The notes: generated from the letters alone by a model not told the origin. DNA of 43,605 nt from Ureaplasma sp. Hg1 (GCA_021378535.1 JAACJV010000005.1:1-43605), one strand, 5' to 3'. Shown: positions 11,151 through 22,322, counted from the stretch's first letter. Program-made: numbers and translations.

Positions 11151-11495
11151 TTATTTCATTGCTTTTTCAACTAAAGCATTGAATTCTTCTCTATTATCAA
11201 TCGCCATTTCAGATAACATTTTTCGATTAACATCGATTTTATGTACATCTAATTGATGAATGAATTGTGAATAAGTATAACCTTGTTCACGCACTGCAGC
11301 ATTGATTCTTGCAATTCATAATTTTCTAAAATCTCGTTTTTTATTACGACGATCGCGATATGAATATTGACTTGCTCGAATAGCAGTTTGTTTTGCAACT
11401 TTGAATTGTCTATGTCTTGAGCCATATGAACCTTCAGCTAGTTCGATTCATTTTTTATGTCTTTGACGGGTTACTTTTCCAGTTTTTATTCTCAT
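11151..11495 (-). CDS. rplT: 50S ribosomal protein L20
   Basis: 114 residues, close to the usual 115-120. The N-terminus [16 protein letters not shown] and the middle [34 protein letters not shown] and [14 protein letters not shown] are diagnostic of L20. Two UGA Trp codons explain why it breaks up under the standard code. It is a basic 23S rRNA-binding assembly protein and in Firmicutes represses its own operon through the infC leader. Lies 16 nt after rpmI and is followed by the terminator. Confidence 0.97.
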
Positions 11496-11511
11496 ATGTT
11501 CTGTCTACTTT

Positions 11512-11712
11512 CTATTTAGATAGTAATTGGTCATAACGTTTTTTATCTGACGTGTGTACCAATCCATCTTTCTTTAATTGTCTTTTAGCTTTAGTTGATC
11601 GTCCATTTGCTAAATGTGAACGATATGCGTGCTTACGTTTCAATTCACCACTTTTAGTAATGCTAAAACGTTTAGCTACTGCTCTTTTGGTCTTTTGTTT
11701 GATCTTTGCCAT
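11512..11712 (-). CDS. rpmI: 50S ribosomal protein L35
   Basis: 66 residues: [16 protein letters not shown] at the start, then [10 protein letters not shown], the classic L35 pattern. The start codon lies inside the infC end (41-nt overlap), preceded by AAGGAG within infC. A component of the large subunit; middle gene of infC-rpmI-rplT. Confidence 0.96.
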   Translation of the reverse strand: MAKIKQKTKRAVAKRFSITKSGELKRKHAYRSHLANGRSTKAKRQLKKDGLVHTSDKKRYDQLLSK

Positions 11713-12253
11713 TGGTTGACTCCTTTGGTTGTTTTTTATTGGGAACGATTAATGTTTCATAACGGAAATTATTGACTTGTTTTTTAGCTTGTTGGATTGT
11801 TCCAGCGTCACCTAATAAATCAATAAATTTTTTGTAAACAAGAGTTACATATTCAGGTTTGGTACACATTCGACCTCGTGCTTCGATAACAAATTGGACA
11901 CGGTTGCCCTCTTTTAATCACCGTTTTGCATTTTCAACACGAACGTTTAAATCATGATCACCAATTAATGGTTTGATTTTTAGTTCTTTTGTTTTTACGA
12001 TTGTTTGGTGTTTTTTATTTTCTTTTTGTTTACGTTTTTGTTCGTATTTAAATTTTCCATAATCCATTAGCTTACAAATGGTTGAACCCTTTTGTTGAGC
12101 TATTTGAACTAAATCCAAATTTTTATTTTCGGCTAACGCCAACGCTTCTTTTCGAGAAATAACACCTAACTTATTACCTGTTTCATCGATTACCAACATA
12201 TTTGGCGATCGAATCATTTCATTTATATAAACTTTATTTTTGTTTGAACCCAT
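11672..12253 (-). CDS. infC: Translation initiation factor IF-3
   Basis: 193 residues with one UGA Trp. The N-domain includes [20 protein letters not shown]; the linker is Lys-rich ([16 protein letters not shown]); the C-domain has [17 protein letters not shown] and the arginine-containing [13 protein letters not shown] polar C-terminal tail of about 20 residues ([20 protein letters not shown]) is beyond the usual end and overlaps rpmI by 41 nt. It starts at ATG rather than the rare AUU/AUA often used by infC, with GGAG 8 nt upstream. Binds the 30S subunit and guards start-codon selection. Confidence 0.96.
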
Positions 12254-12306
12254 TCATTCATCTCCGCTTCGTTTAATTGGTATAAAGAAAAAGTTACATA
12301 CACTAT

Positions 12307-12403
12307 AAAGTAGTACATAACCATTAAACAATAATACAAAATTATTAAGCTATTTAACCTAAAACCACATTAAAGGGTTATCAGGTGAGTTTAAAACTAC
12401 TTT
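12307..12403 (-). promoter_or_regulatory. Structured 5' leader of infC-rpmI-rplT (possible L20-type autoregulatory element)
   Basis: Three nested pairings: AAAGTAGT (12307-12314) with ACTACTTT (12396-12403); ATAACC (12317-12322) with GGTTAT (12376-12381); and an inner stem-loop, TTAAA (12324-12328) with TTTAA (12353-12357) enclosing AATAAT/ATTATT (12330-12346). A TATAAT-type -10 box reads on the minus strand at 12418-12423, so transcription should start just before the first arm. Location and long-range pairing suit an L20-binding leader. The regulatory role is inferred from Firmicutes. Confidence 0.45.
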
Positions 12404-12417
12404 CTTTATACTAAAAT

Positions 12418-12423
12418 ATTATA
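12418..12423 (-). promoter_or_regulatory. Putative -10 box of the infC operon
   Basis: TATAAT on the minus strand, about 165 nt upstream of the infC start. No good -35 sequence is visible at 17 nt, which is common in mycoplasmas. The rest of 12424-12695 holds nothing that I can recognise. Confidence 0.45.
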
Positions 12424-12695
12424 TCAAAAATAAAAAATAAATGTTAATATTTCCATTTATCTTTTATTTGTGCACTTCCTATTAAATCATTATAGCAATT
12501 TCTTTGTCTAATGTTAGCATTACTAATTAAGACGAAAATTATCCTGGCTACACTACTAGCAGCATTTAATTTAATCCATTTAATTACCTATTAAAGTTTA
12601 ACTCCTTCTTTCTATTAACGCTTCTATGCTAATGACTATTTCATTTAGCATATATTTTGTTTTTGCTTTATAATATTAATATTAGAGGTAATATT

Positions 12696-13013
12696 ATGCG
12701 TTCAAAAAAAATAGTCGAAGATAATCAAGAGGAAATCGAAAAGACCGATTTACCGTTTGATGAATTTGAAAATGCTGAGCTTTTTGAGCTTAGTTGAGGC
12801 ACCAAAGCACCTAAAGGAACTGAACTACCTTTAAACTATGAAGTTCCAACAATTAAGCTTCGCTATGATTTTAATGGCACTCACACTCCTTTAGAACGAG
12901 CTACTAAAGCTGATTTAAATGCGAAACGTGTTGATGTTATAAATTCTAGTGAAAACCGCAATTCCATTAAACAACCACGAAAAACTAAATATAATAAAAA
13001 ACATTGATACTAA
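12696..13013 (+). CDS. Hypothetical protein, 105 residues
   Basis: ATG after AGAGGTAAT, with TATAAT at 12669-12674 as a likely -10 box. Under code 4 it runs through UGA codons near residues 37 and 104 to TAA. It is acidic in the first third (DNQEEIEKTDLPFDEFENAELFE as a charged block) and basic at the end (KQPRKTKYNKKHWY). No signal peptide or membrane helix. The ribosome binding site, promoter and a clean terminator argue that it is a real gene. Family unknown. Confidence 0.7.
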
Positions 13014-13020
13014 GTTATAA

Positions 13021-13053
13021 AAAAAATATTCTCTTGTTGGGAATATTTTTTTT
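13021..13053. terminator. Bidirectional intrinsic terminator between convergent genes
   Basis: AAAAAATATTC (13021-13031) pairs with GAATATTTTTT (13041-13051), with T- and A-runs on both sides. It sits between the stop of the plus-strand small gene and the stop of the minus-strand surface protein. Confidence 0.85.
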
Positions 13054-13089
13054 ACGGTTATTTATTATGACTCTATAATTTTTAAAATT

Positions 13090-15615
13090 CTATTCTTTAG
13101 AAGGTTTGTTTTTACTATACTCGTTGATTAATTTCATTCTTTTTGTAAGTTTAACTAAATAGGTAATTGCAATCATAGCAATAATTACTAAAAGCACAAT
13201 AATAATTATTGATCACCAATATTGTTCAATTCAACTTGATGAACTACTTTTAAAGCCGTCAAGAATAACAGGCGCACATTTAACTTCTTGTTGTGATGTT
13301 TTGCCCTTATCTCTGATATAGACTACTGTAATTGAAACTGAACCGTTTTTATTTAATGTTACTTCGTAGTCAGTGCTATAACCATCTGCTTTCATTCGGG
13401 TTTCAGTGGCCTTATCAATTGAAATATAATTCATTGCATTTTTTGGATTTATATCAGATCCACTGATGTCGTAATTAGCTGATTCATTTTTTTTAGGGGG
13501 GGTAGTATCTACCACTTCTTTTGATGTTGGTAGATTACTATATTGACAGGATTGCTTAGCTATAAGACTTGATGGAAATCCTGGAACATTACTAAAATCA
13601 TAACTTATCGTAAGCGAACCGTTATTGTCATTAGCATTAGATGCAACTGCTTTAGCTCCGTTTGGATATTTAGTTGAAAATATATATTGTACATATCTAC
13701 TATCTGTTTTAGATATGTTAATAAAGTCAAAACTATTAGTGCCATTATTAACATCGTTTAAAATTTCAGTTGGCATTAACTTATGTGGATTACTTATATC
13801 TTTGTTGTTATTAAAAACAAATGCACCATTGTTATAACCAGTAATTGTTTGGGTAAATGGAGGAATAGTAATAATTGAACTAGGAAGGTTAGAAAAACTG
13901 TATGTTATATCCAAGCTACCTTTAGCATCATTAATATTGCTAATTGTAATATCATTAGCAGATATATTTCCACCGTATTTTAAAAGTGCCGGTGACGGTT
14001 TAACATATTTAACAAAATCAGATTTAACTGCATCGCTTGCTGATTTGTTAGTGTCTACCTTTGAATTATCAACGGTCGATGTATAATCTGCCTTTGCATA
14101 TAGATTTTTATATTCATGTGAAAATGAAATTGACCCAGATGGAATTGACATATCAGTAAAAGTTAAAGTTACATCTAACGTTCCGTTAATATTATCTGGC
14201 GCTGTTATTGCCACAGTCGGAGTTATACCAACTAAATTAGAACTAAGCACAATGGTGTTGTTTGCTATTAGTTTAAGGATATCGTTGTCATTTACTTCTG
14301 TTGGTGCAAAAGGAAACTTAGTATTACTTGAGTCTCACCAATTCGCCACATTAAAAGAACTAGGGGTTTGATAACCTGTGACAATATAAGAATAATCAAG
14401 AATTGGTATGATTGAATTCAATTTAGGGTAATGACAATTTACTGTCAATGTACCTTTGGTATCTTCTACAGTATGAATAGATATTTCTGAAATAGGACCA
14501 CCGTGTTTTAAAAGGGCTGGTGATGGTACAATAGCATTGCTAAAATCATTTGGCTTAGCATCGCTTGCCAACTGATTTATATTCAAATTCGATTTATCTA
14601 CAGTTATCGAGTAACTAGACACACCAAAAAATCCTTGATATCGATGGTGATATGTAACATGCCCATTGATAATTAAAGGACTAGTAAAAGTTAACCATAC
14701 ATCAAGGTCACCAACCATATTGTTTTGTTTGCTATTTGCACTAAGATCAATAGTTGGTGTCACCCCTTTTAAACCATTATTTAATTGAATGGGTTTAGTG
14801 CTACCTTTTTTTCCGGGTACATTTATTCAACTAAGCACATCATCTTGCGTTACCGCTGTTGGTGCAACGGCTAATTGAGTTGCATTTAAAGTTCCTCAAC
14901 TCGCGATAGTAAAGTCACTACCGTGATAAAAATCAGTAATAGTTAGTTTCTTATGATTAGGTACCATTTTAGCTAAAGTGGGATATTCTACTTCAATCGT
15001 TAATGTTCCATCGCCATCGTCAACACCAGTGATGGTGGTGGTATGTGCATAGGTTTTCATTTTAGGAGATTCAATTAGTTTAACATCGCTAGTTTTAACA
15101 TTAGAAGCTAATTGGTTGCGATCTATACTAGATGCATCGATACTTCATTCGTAGTCTGGTAAATAATTAAACCCCGAGTAGGTAAAATTTTGTACTAAGT
15201 AATTTTGGGCAGCTTGGGGTAATTGAGTAGCAAAAGAACTATAGTCATACTTAACATAAAGATGACCAGACTGCGCTGCTGGATCACTATCATTACCTAT
15301 AATTGTGATAACCGGTTTATAACCGTTAAAACCGCTAGGCACAGTAATTTTACTTTCTAATGTGGCTTGATCTGTTGCACTACTTTGAATAGTTGAAGCA
15401 AAGCGATCGGAAAAAGCAGTTGCTACATCTGGCGCGTTTCAATTATTCGGACCAAATTCATATATAGAAGCTGTAGTTGAAAAACTTGTTTTAGTATTTT
15501 CAATAGCACTATCAATTTGATGGTTATTTTGATTTGCTGTAACAAGTGAATAAACACACCCCAACGGTATTGACAATGAAAAAATAATACCAACTGATTT
15601 AATTATTTTATTCAT
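13090..15615 (-). CDS. Second modular surface protein with C-terminal membrane anchor
   Basis: 841 residues with several UGA Trp codons. The start is the ATG at 15615 (MNKIIKSVG), 5 nt after GGAGG; the in-frame ATG at 15627 overlaps that ribosome binding site and is rejected. Signal-peptide-like N-terminus; SIPLGC is a poor lipobox. The body is a chain of about 95-residue modules with DxDV/DxDI entry motifs, GTLTIEVEY/GSLDITYSF strands and YSGF/ITGY ends, resembling PF04200. Two modules share SPALLKxGGxIS, showing internal duplication. A transmembrane stretch of about 22 hydrophobic residues (IIIIVLLVIIAMIAITYLV) precedes a short basic tail. Paralogous to the protein at 233. A T8-A-G7 tract (plus strand 13487-13502) lies in the spacer before the last domain. 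Likely a surface-exposed adhesin or antigen; function inferred only. Confidence 0.85.
13487..13502 (-). repeat. Homopolymer tract (C7, then A8 after one T) inside the surface protein gene
   Basis: On the coding strand a run of 7 C is followed by T and 8 A, coding TPPKKN near residues 705-712. Runs of C this long are rare in such AT-rich DNA. Gain of one C puts TAA immediately after the tract; loss of one C gives a stop after about 18 codons. Either removes the last domain and the membrane anchor. Confidence 0.85.
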
Positions 15616-15632
15616 ATAAGCCTCCATTAATT

Positions 15633-15656
15633 GTATTCTTAGATTTTTAAGAATAC
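15633..15656 (-). promoter_or_regulatory. Inverted repeat in the leader of the second surface protein gene
   Basis: GTATTCTTA (15633-15641) and TAAGAATAC (15648-15656) form a perfect 9-bp stem with a 6-nt loop, directly before the ribosome binding site. It may be a 5' hairpin or operator. The remaining bases to 15905 show no gene. Confidence 0.5.
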
Positions 15657-15905
15657 ATAACTACTTTATTTTACTATATTTAGTACCTTATTTCATTCTT
15701 AATTAACCGTTTATTAATGAAAAAGAAATATAGTGATATTGATAAAATGGAAAATTAAAATAAAATAAAAGGTTAATACCTTCATTATCTAAAACAAAAA
15801 AATATTTAGTTGGAAATGAAAAATTTATAATCAGATAATAAGGTTCTTTTTATTGTCAGGATAAAATAATTTATAACGAAGTGTTTAGAACTTACAATTT
15901 TAAGA

Positions 15906-15911
15906 TATAAT
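15906..15911 (+). promoter_or_regulatory. -10 box of the tRNA-Trp gene
   Basis: TATAAT ends 9 nt before the first base of the tRNA, the spacing expected for a tRNA promoter with little 5' leader. The -35 region (TGTTTA about 17 nt upstream) is weak. Confidence 0.6.
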
Positions 15912-15920
15912 TTTTTTGTT

Positions 15921-15996
15921 GAAGGTATAGTTCAATTGGTAGAACGTCGGTCTCCAAAACCGAATGTTGTGGGTTCAAGTCCTGTTACCTTCGCCA
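15921..15996 (+). tRNA. trnW: tRNA-Trp, anticodon CCA
   Basis: 76 nt including encoded CCA. The acceptor GAAGGTA pairs with TACCTTC; the D arm is GTTC/GAAC with GG in the loop; the anticodon arm TCGGT/ACCGA carries loop CTCCAAA, giving CCA. The T loop is TTCAAGT. The T stem GTGGG/CCTGT has only two Watson-Crick pairs, with three wobble pairs at its outer end. This tRNA reads UGG; since UGA is also Trp here, a UCA-anticodon tRNA-Trp must be encoded elsewhere. Confidence 0.95.
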
Positions 15997-16004
15997 TTTT
16001 AAAA

Positions 16005-16033
16005 AAAACACAACCATTTGTTGGTTGTGTTTT
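16005..16033. terminator. Bidirectional intrinsic terminator (tRNA-Trp and lplA)
   Basis: AAAACACAACCA (16005-16016) pairs perfectly with TGGTTGTGTTTT (16022-16033) around a 5-nt loop, with further A residues on the left. It ends tRNA-Trp transcription on plus and the lpdA-lplA transcript on minus. Confidence 0.9.
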
Positions 16034-17027
16034 CTAATCATTTTGAAATATTCCCTGGAGAATTTCGGTCAATTTAATTGAACCAAAATACTCATTAATT
16101 TTTAAAGTTATTAAGCACTTCTTAACCTCATCGTAATTATAGTGGGCTCCGATTAAGGCTTTAATTACAGGTTGCGGTTCCTTAACACTTAAGTAGTCCC
16201 CGTTAAACTCAATGTCTGTAATAATGCCACTATCGACATTTACACTTGTTGTTAGTGTGCCGCCATCATAGCGGTGTTTGTTATGAATGCTAAAATTTCG
16301 CGATTTATTGTAATTTCAAGCATCACTTTGATAAAATTTTACTCTTTCATTGATTGCATCTAAGCCTTGTTTTGAAAGTACTAATTGTTTAGCTTTAAAA
16401 TCATTAATGAAATAATCACATAATTGTTTTAAAAACATTTCGCAACTTATTGGATTACTTAAATAATCTTTAATATTAGCAACTCGTGCCCGGTGTGATT
16501 TAATGCCTTTACTAGCTAATTTAGCTTCATCGACTTTTAATGCTTTTGATAGGACACTCATATCAACATCATATAATAAAGTTCCGTGTATCAAAATCTT
16601 ATCTTTGTAAATGAACATTGCATTTCCACTAATTTTCTTATCGTCGTCTACAACAATATCGTTACGTCCTTTAAAACTAGCAGGTACTCCTGCTTGATTT
16701 AAAAAAGTTATTATTGGACTTAAAAGCGTTTTGTAAGATTGATCCACTTCTGCCTTATCAACAATAAGTGTAAAGCAAATATTATTTAAGTCTTGATAGA
16801 CAGCGCCGCCGCCGGACATTCGCCGGACAACATTTATTTTATGTTCTTTAACAAATAAACTATTGATTTCAGCATAGGTGTTTTGGTTTCGACCAATCAC
16901 AATAGTGTTATCATTTTGTCATAAAAATAATATTGGTTGATCACTTTTATAATGTTTCAATAAGTGCTCTTCCAAAGCTAAATTGTAATATGGGCTATTA
17001 CTTTCGCTTCAAAGAAAAAGAAAATTC

Positions 17028-17047
<20 letters not shown>
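16034..17047 (-). CDS. lplA: Lipoate-protein ligase A
   Basis: 337 residues. The start is ATG at 17047 (MTTLANKNFLFLWSESNSPY), 20 nt inside the end of lpdA; a GTG at 16900 would remove the conserved NLALEE region. Motifs: IVIGRNQNTYAEIN, RRMSGGGAVYQDLNN (lipoate/ATP site) and GRNDIVVDDDKKISGNA with the catalytic lysine. UGA Trp occurs at several sites and the C-terminal accessory domain is present. It uses ATP to attach lipoate to E2 or H proteins in the cytoplasm. The overlap with lpdA means the two are translated together. No dehydrogenase E1/E2 gene lies in the window. Confidence 0.93.
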
Positions 17048-18440
<1,393 letters not shown>

Positions 18441-18542
18441 TCATTATAATTATAATAAAAAAAAATAAATAGGCATAGGATATGCAACTAATATTCAATA
18501 AATATAACGTAATAAAAGAATTAAATGTTGTTTAATTAAATC

Positions 18543-19283
18543 CTATATCATAAAATTAATTGCTAAAAAATTATCAGTTATTTTTTCTTTAAGCTGATCA
18601 CGTTTAAGTTGCAAAATTTTAATTCTACTTAATGTACTATTAATTTCAACACTATTCTGATTATATTTTTCTTCTAATTTATCACATTCACTCATATTGG
18701 AATAAATTTTTGACATCAAATTTTTATTTCCATGTTTGAATTGATACCATTTACTAAGTTTTTTTTGTTCAACAAGTTTTTCGTCCATCATAAAAAGTTG
18801 TTGGGTTCTCTCAATGTTATCGGCTTTAAACTTAATGCTGATTGCCTCAACATCTCCAATATGTTGTTTGAGAGTATCTAGTGATTTGATAATCATATTA
18901 TATTCAATCACTATATTTAATCATGCTGGCATCTTCATTTTAATATTCATATCCTTTAGTTTTTTGATTAAAGTGATATAAAATTCTTCAAAAAATTCTG
19001 GTAAATTTAAATTAACTAGAATGGTTGCAACACCTTCCAATATTTCCTTGGCATTAGTTTTTTTTAACGTTTTAGATATAATGTCAATTAACTCTACACC
19101 TTCAGGAACGTCTTTAGCAATTCGATATTCATGATTATTGCGGCTAGTAGTAATTAAAGAGTGCGCATTCATTTTATAAGATAGGTTTGTTTCACAAGAA
19201 AATTTTTTTAATGAAAATGTAACATCAAAATTTTTAGAAATATTTTTAGCTAAAACAGCTAAATCCAAAATATAATAATCCAT
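18543..19283 (-). CDS. Hypothetical protein with C-terminal coiled coil, 246 residues
   Basis: Starts MDYYILDLAVLAKN; one UGA Trp (KMPAWLNIV). The first half is mixed alpha/beta, the second half (about residues 130-235) is strongly helical with heptad-like Leu/Ile spacing (KLEEKYNQNSVEINSTLSRI). No signal peptide. The ribosome binding site is weak (GGGG well upstream), so the start is less certain. No family recognised. Stands alone between lpdA and yaaA. Confidence 0.65.
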
Positions 19284-19415
19284 AAATTAGTTAATAACCC
19301 CGTTAATTTATGATATCACTTTAAATAATAATGCACTTTGTTTTAAGTTAGATTTAGCGAACTATCTAAAGTGATTAGATGCATTAATCTTATTCACAAT
19401 ACTTTTCTTACTAAT

Positions 19416-20165
19416 TTATTTCGTAAAAATAATTGTTTTAGAATTACTTAATGCAGAATTGTATTGATATCCGTCACTATTAAAATTTAGTATTTGGTCT
19501 AAATTTTTAACTTTATTTTTAATAATAAACTCTAAAAAATAACCACGTGCTTGCTTAGCTTGTGTTGCTTGACTGATTCAACGGTTATTTTTGTTAATCT
19601 TGAATTCCACAGTAATTAATTGTAAATGCTTAGATAATTTTTCAAAATTAATAACTTTGGCATATTCTTTACTAGCTAAATTAATTATCAAGTTATCATC
19701 AATCGTATTTTCTAATAGAAATGAATTTATTTCATGAGACCAAAAGGAATAGAAACTGGCATTGTTGATTTTAAAAGAATTATTAAAATCTAATCGGTAA
19801 TTGTATATGGAGTCACTAGCTCTTAGAATTCCATATAAAGATGACAAAATATAAATGTGCTGACTCATATAATTATTATTCACCGGACTATTTAAATTTA
19901 TTAAATTGGCTGATTTAAATTGTAAACCATGATAAAAATAAATTGCACAAGTTCCATTAAGATCGAATTTGTTATCTTTAATATCCGCTTCCATTTTATT
20001 TATTAAAGCATCGCTAAGCTTAAAAATATTTTGTTTCTGCAAGTGGGTTAAATTATTTAATGAATGATTAATAAATTTAGCTTTTTCAATAAATGATGGA
20101 AAAGTCTTTAGCATTGTATTTTTTATGGAAGCTTGGGTTTTAGCAGGAGAAAATAAGAAAATCAT
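19416..20165 (-). CDS. yaaA: YaaA-family peroxide stress protein (DUF328/UPF0246)
   Basis: 249 residues. Family motifs are all present: the N-terminal FLFSPAKT, YFYHGLQFKSAN, ILSSLYGILRASDSIYNYRLDF, NLASKEYAKVI and the end pattern AKQARGYFLEFII. In E. coli YaaA lowers free iron during peroxide stress and has a DNA-binding fold; the role here is inferred by family. The ATG at 20165 shares its first A with the last base of the previous stop (TAATG), so translation is coupled to the CitG-like gene. Starting instead at 20216 would add a tail with no ribosome binding site. Confidence 0.9.
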
Positions 20166-21025
20166 TATTCTCTTAAATCTAAAATTCGAATTGCATCGTA
20201 AAGGAATTTCAAACAAATAAGCATATCGCGGCTACCATTTGGCATAATTCTAAGAAGTCGTCATTTAGTATTGAGACACAACATTTCACTAATTGTTTTG
20301 TCATCATTTTCAATAATTTCCTTCATTCATTTTCTTGTGGTATTTTGTGTCATTTTTAAATAATATAAACTGTTATTCCGCAAAATTGATGTGTCATCAA
20401 TCTTACTCATAAAAAAATTCAACATAATGAAATCAATAATATCGTCATAATAATCCGATGTTTCTTTGAAATGATGATAATAATTTAAACCCTCATTCAG
20501 AAATTCATAACCCTGTATCGCGCTACCTCTTGCACCGGATATATTATCACGCAAATAACAAAGTTCGCCATTAGTAGCAGAAAATTTGTATTTTTCCATT
20601 TCCTTAAAATCATATTGTATATCGTTAACTAAAATTTTAACCACTTTGGGAAATTCTTGTCAGTCAATTTTTTTTAGATAAATATAAAATAATGAATAAC
20701 AAATAATACCAAAATTAAAGATTAAACCCTTGAAAATAGATTGATCATTATTCATGTAATTAACTTCAGCTTCTATCTCACGACCCAATTCACGTAATTC
20801 ATTAAAACATTTTAGTGATTTCTCTCTTCTAGCTAAATGATAAATCGAGTGCAAATAATGTGCGAACACATTCGATATTTTTAAAATTTCATTTAAATGT
20901 TTTTCATCTCGCGCATTTGGTTCGCAATAAGATTCAAGCCCGTAACATGGATAAGCCTTATTTACTTCTTTAATTGATTGCACAATAACCATACCCAATT
21001 GTTCGATTTTTTTATGTCGTGTCAT
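20165..21025 (-). CDS. Divergent CitG/MdcB-like protein (triphosphoribosyl-dephospho-CoA synthase family)
   Basis: 286 residues, ATG after AGAGGTGCTA. Resemblance to PF01874 rests on three places: an N-terminal GLESYCEPNARDEKHL (residues 29-44) where CitG has GLVD..NGAHxDMD; FKGLIFNFGI where CitG has HKGAIFSLGL; and GARGSAIQGYEF (164-175) where CitG has GARGEAxSGFP. The remaining sequence is helical with UGA Trp codons. CitG builds the prosthetic group of citrate lyase; no lyase genes are here, and several normally conserved acidic residues differ. The assignment is tentative. Its stop overlaps the YaaA start. Confidence 0.4.
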
Positions 21026-21817
21026 TAGCACCTCTAATATCTTAATTTTAATTATAAAAGATAAATTAATAGATTGGTATTATAATTATTTAAAAAATCT
21101 AAATTAATATTCAGAATAGTAATCATAATTAAAGAAAAAAGTTGATTTTACCTATAACAAAATACATACTATAGTATTAAAAATATAACCTTATACTTTA
21201 GTATAAGTAGTTATTTAAAATGATCTGTTACAAATCAAAATATGGTTATAATCACATAAATACCCCATATTTGACTAATTTTTAGTGTTATTTAACTCTT
21301 TTATTTCTGATATAAAAATCAATTAAATTAAGTTTCTAATTATATATAATTAGACTTATTGAAAAATTAAGTATATAAAAAGTTAATTAATTGGGTATTG
21401 AGCAATTAATTTCTTATTATCAACCAAATACAGAAAATATAATGACATGAAACATTAATCAGTCTTTAGTTTAGGCATGATTAGAGCTTGTAAGCACTTT
21501 TAAGCCGACCTGTGTCGTTCTTAATTGAATTATCTAAACAATCTACACTAAAATACTTTACTACTCTTAGAATGCCTCCAATTAAAAGATAATAAATTTA
21601 AGATCCGTGAATAAAAATATCAATCCTAGATTTTTAGATTTATCACAATTTTATAATAACGCGTATGCGTGTGTAATAACTTGTATTCAAAAAAATCAAT
21701 TATTTAAAAATAGTTATATATTTATATATAACTAAATTAATAATTTACTATTTCTAAATTGTGATTTTTTTATCATTTATTCGTCTATTTTCGTCTAAAA
21801 ATCAGCATTTTACACGT

Positions 21818-21868
21818 ATGTGTGTTTGTATATGAATATTCACGTACAAACAATATACAAACACGCAT
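21818..21868. other. Long imperfect hairpin in noncoding DNA
   Basis: ATGTGTGTTTGTATAT (21818-21833) pairs with ATATACAAACACGCAT (21853-21868), 15 of 16 Watson-Crick with the other a G-T wobble, around a 19-nt loop. It lies 20 nt before the first 106-bp repeat. No T-run follows, so it is not a standard terminator. Confidence 0.6.
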
Positions 21869-21887
21869 ATATATGGATAAAATTGAT

Positions 21888-21993
21888 TTATCTGATGCTA
21901 GATCATCTAAATTTATCCTCCAGAGTAACTATAAAGGGCTATTTAAGGGTTAAATGGAAGTAAAAGACCGATAATAGTGTTCTGATTTTTATA
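21888..21993 (+). repeat. 106-bp direct repeat, copy 1
   Basis: Begins TTATCTGATGCTAGATCATC and ends TCTGATTTTTATA. It is identical to copy 2, 329 bp downstream. The unit has no coding frame and is somewhat richer in G than its surroundings (AAGGGCTATTTAAGGGTTAA). Confidence 0.95.
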
Positions 21994-22216
21994 GTTCTTA
22001 CATTACATTTACAAGATTCTGATGTATATCTTCATTGAAAATATATAACTTAATGTATAAAAATTAATTTAATGACGGATATTGTGCATATTTACTTATT
22101 TTTAATACTTGTTTTTCATATAATTAATAGAGTACAATTGTTGCTTTTAGCATTAATATAGCTACTATTCATGAAAATATCTAGTAAAGGTACATCAAAT
22201 ATAGCTAATTAGATGA

Positions 22217-22322
22217 TTATCTGATGCTAGATCATCTAAATTTATCCTCCAGAGTAACTATAAAGGGCTATTTAAGGGTTAAATGGAAGTAAAAGACCGA
22301 TAATAGTGTTCTGATTTTTATA
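22217..22322 (+). repeat. 106-bp direct repeat, copy 2
   Basis: Perfect copy of 21888-21993. The 223 bp between the copies are unrelated in sequence to the flanks, so the unit was duplicated or inserted as a discrete block. No target-site duplication or transposase is visible. Confidence 0.95.

Noticed and set aside
15439-15615. Second surface protein as a lipoprotein
   Set aside because: IPLGC is a poor lipobox (Pro at -3), and the protein has its own C-terminal membrane anchor.
21888-22322. Insertion sequence or transposon remnant
   Set aside because: No transposase fragment, terminal inverted repeats or target-site duplication around the 106-bp units.
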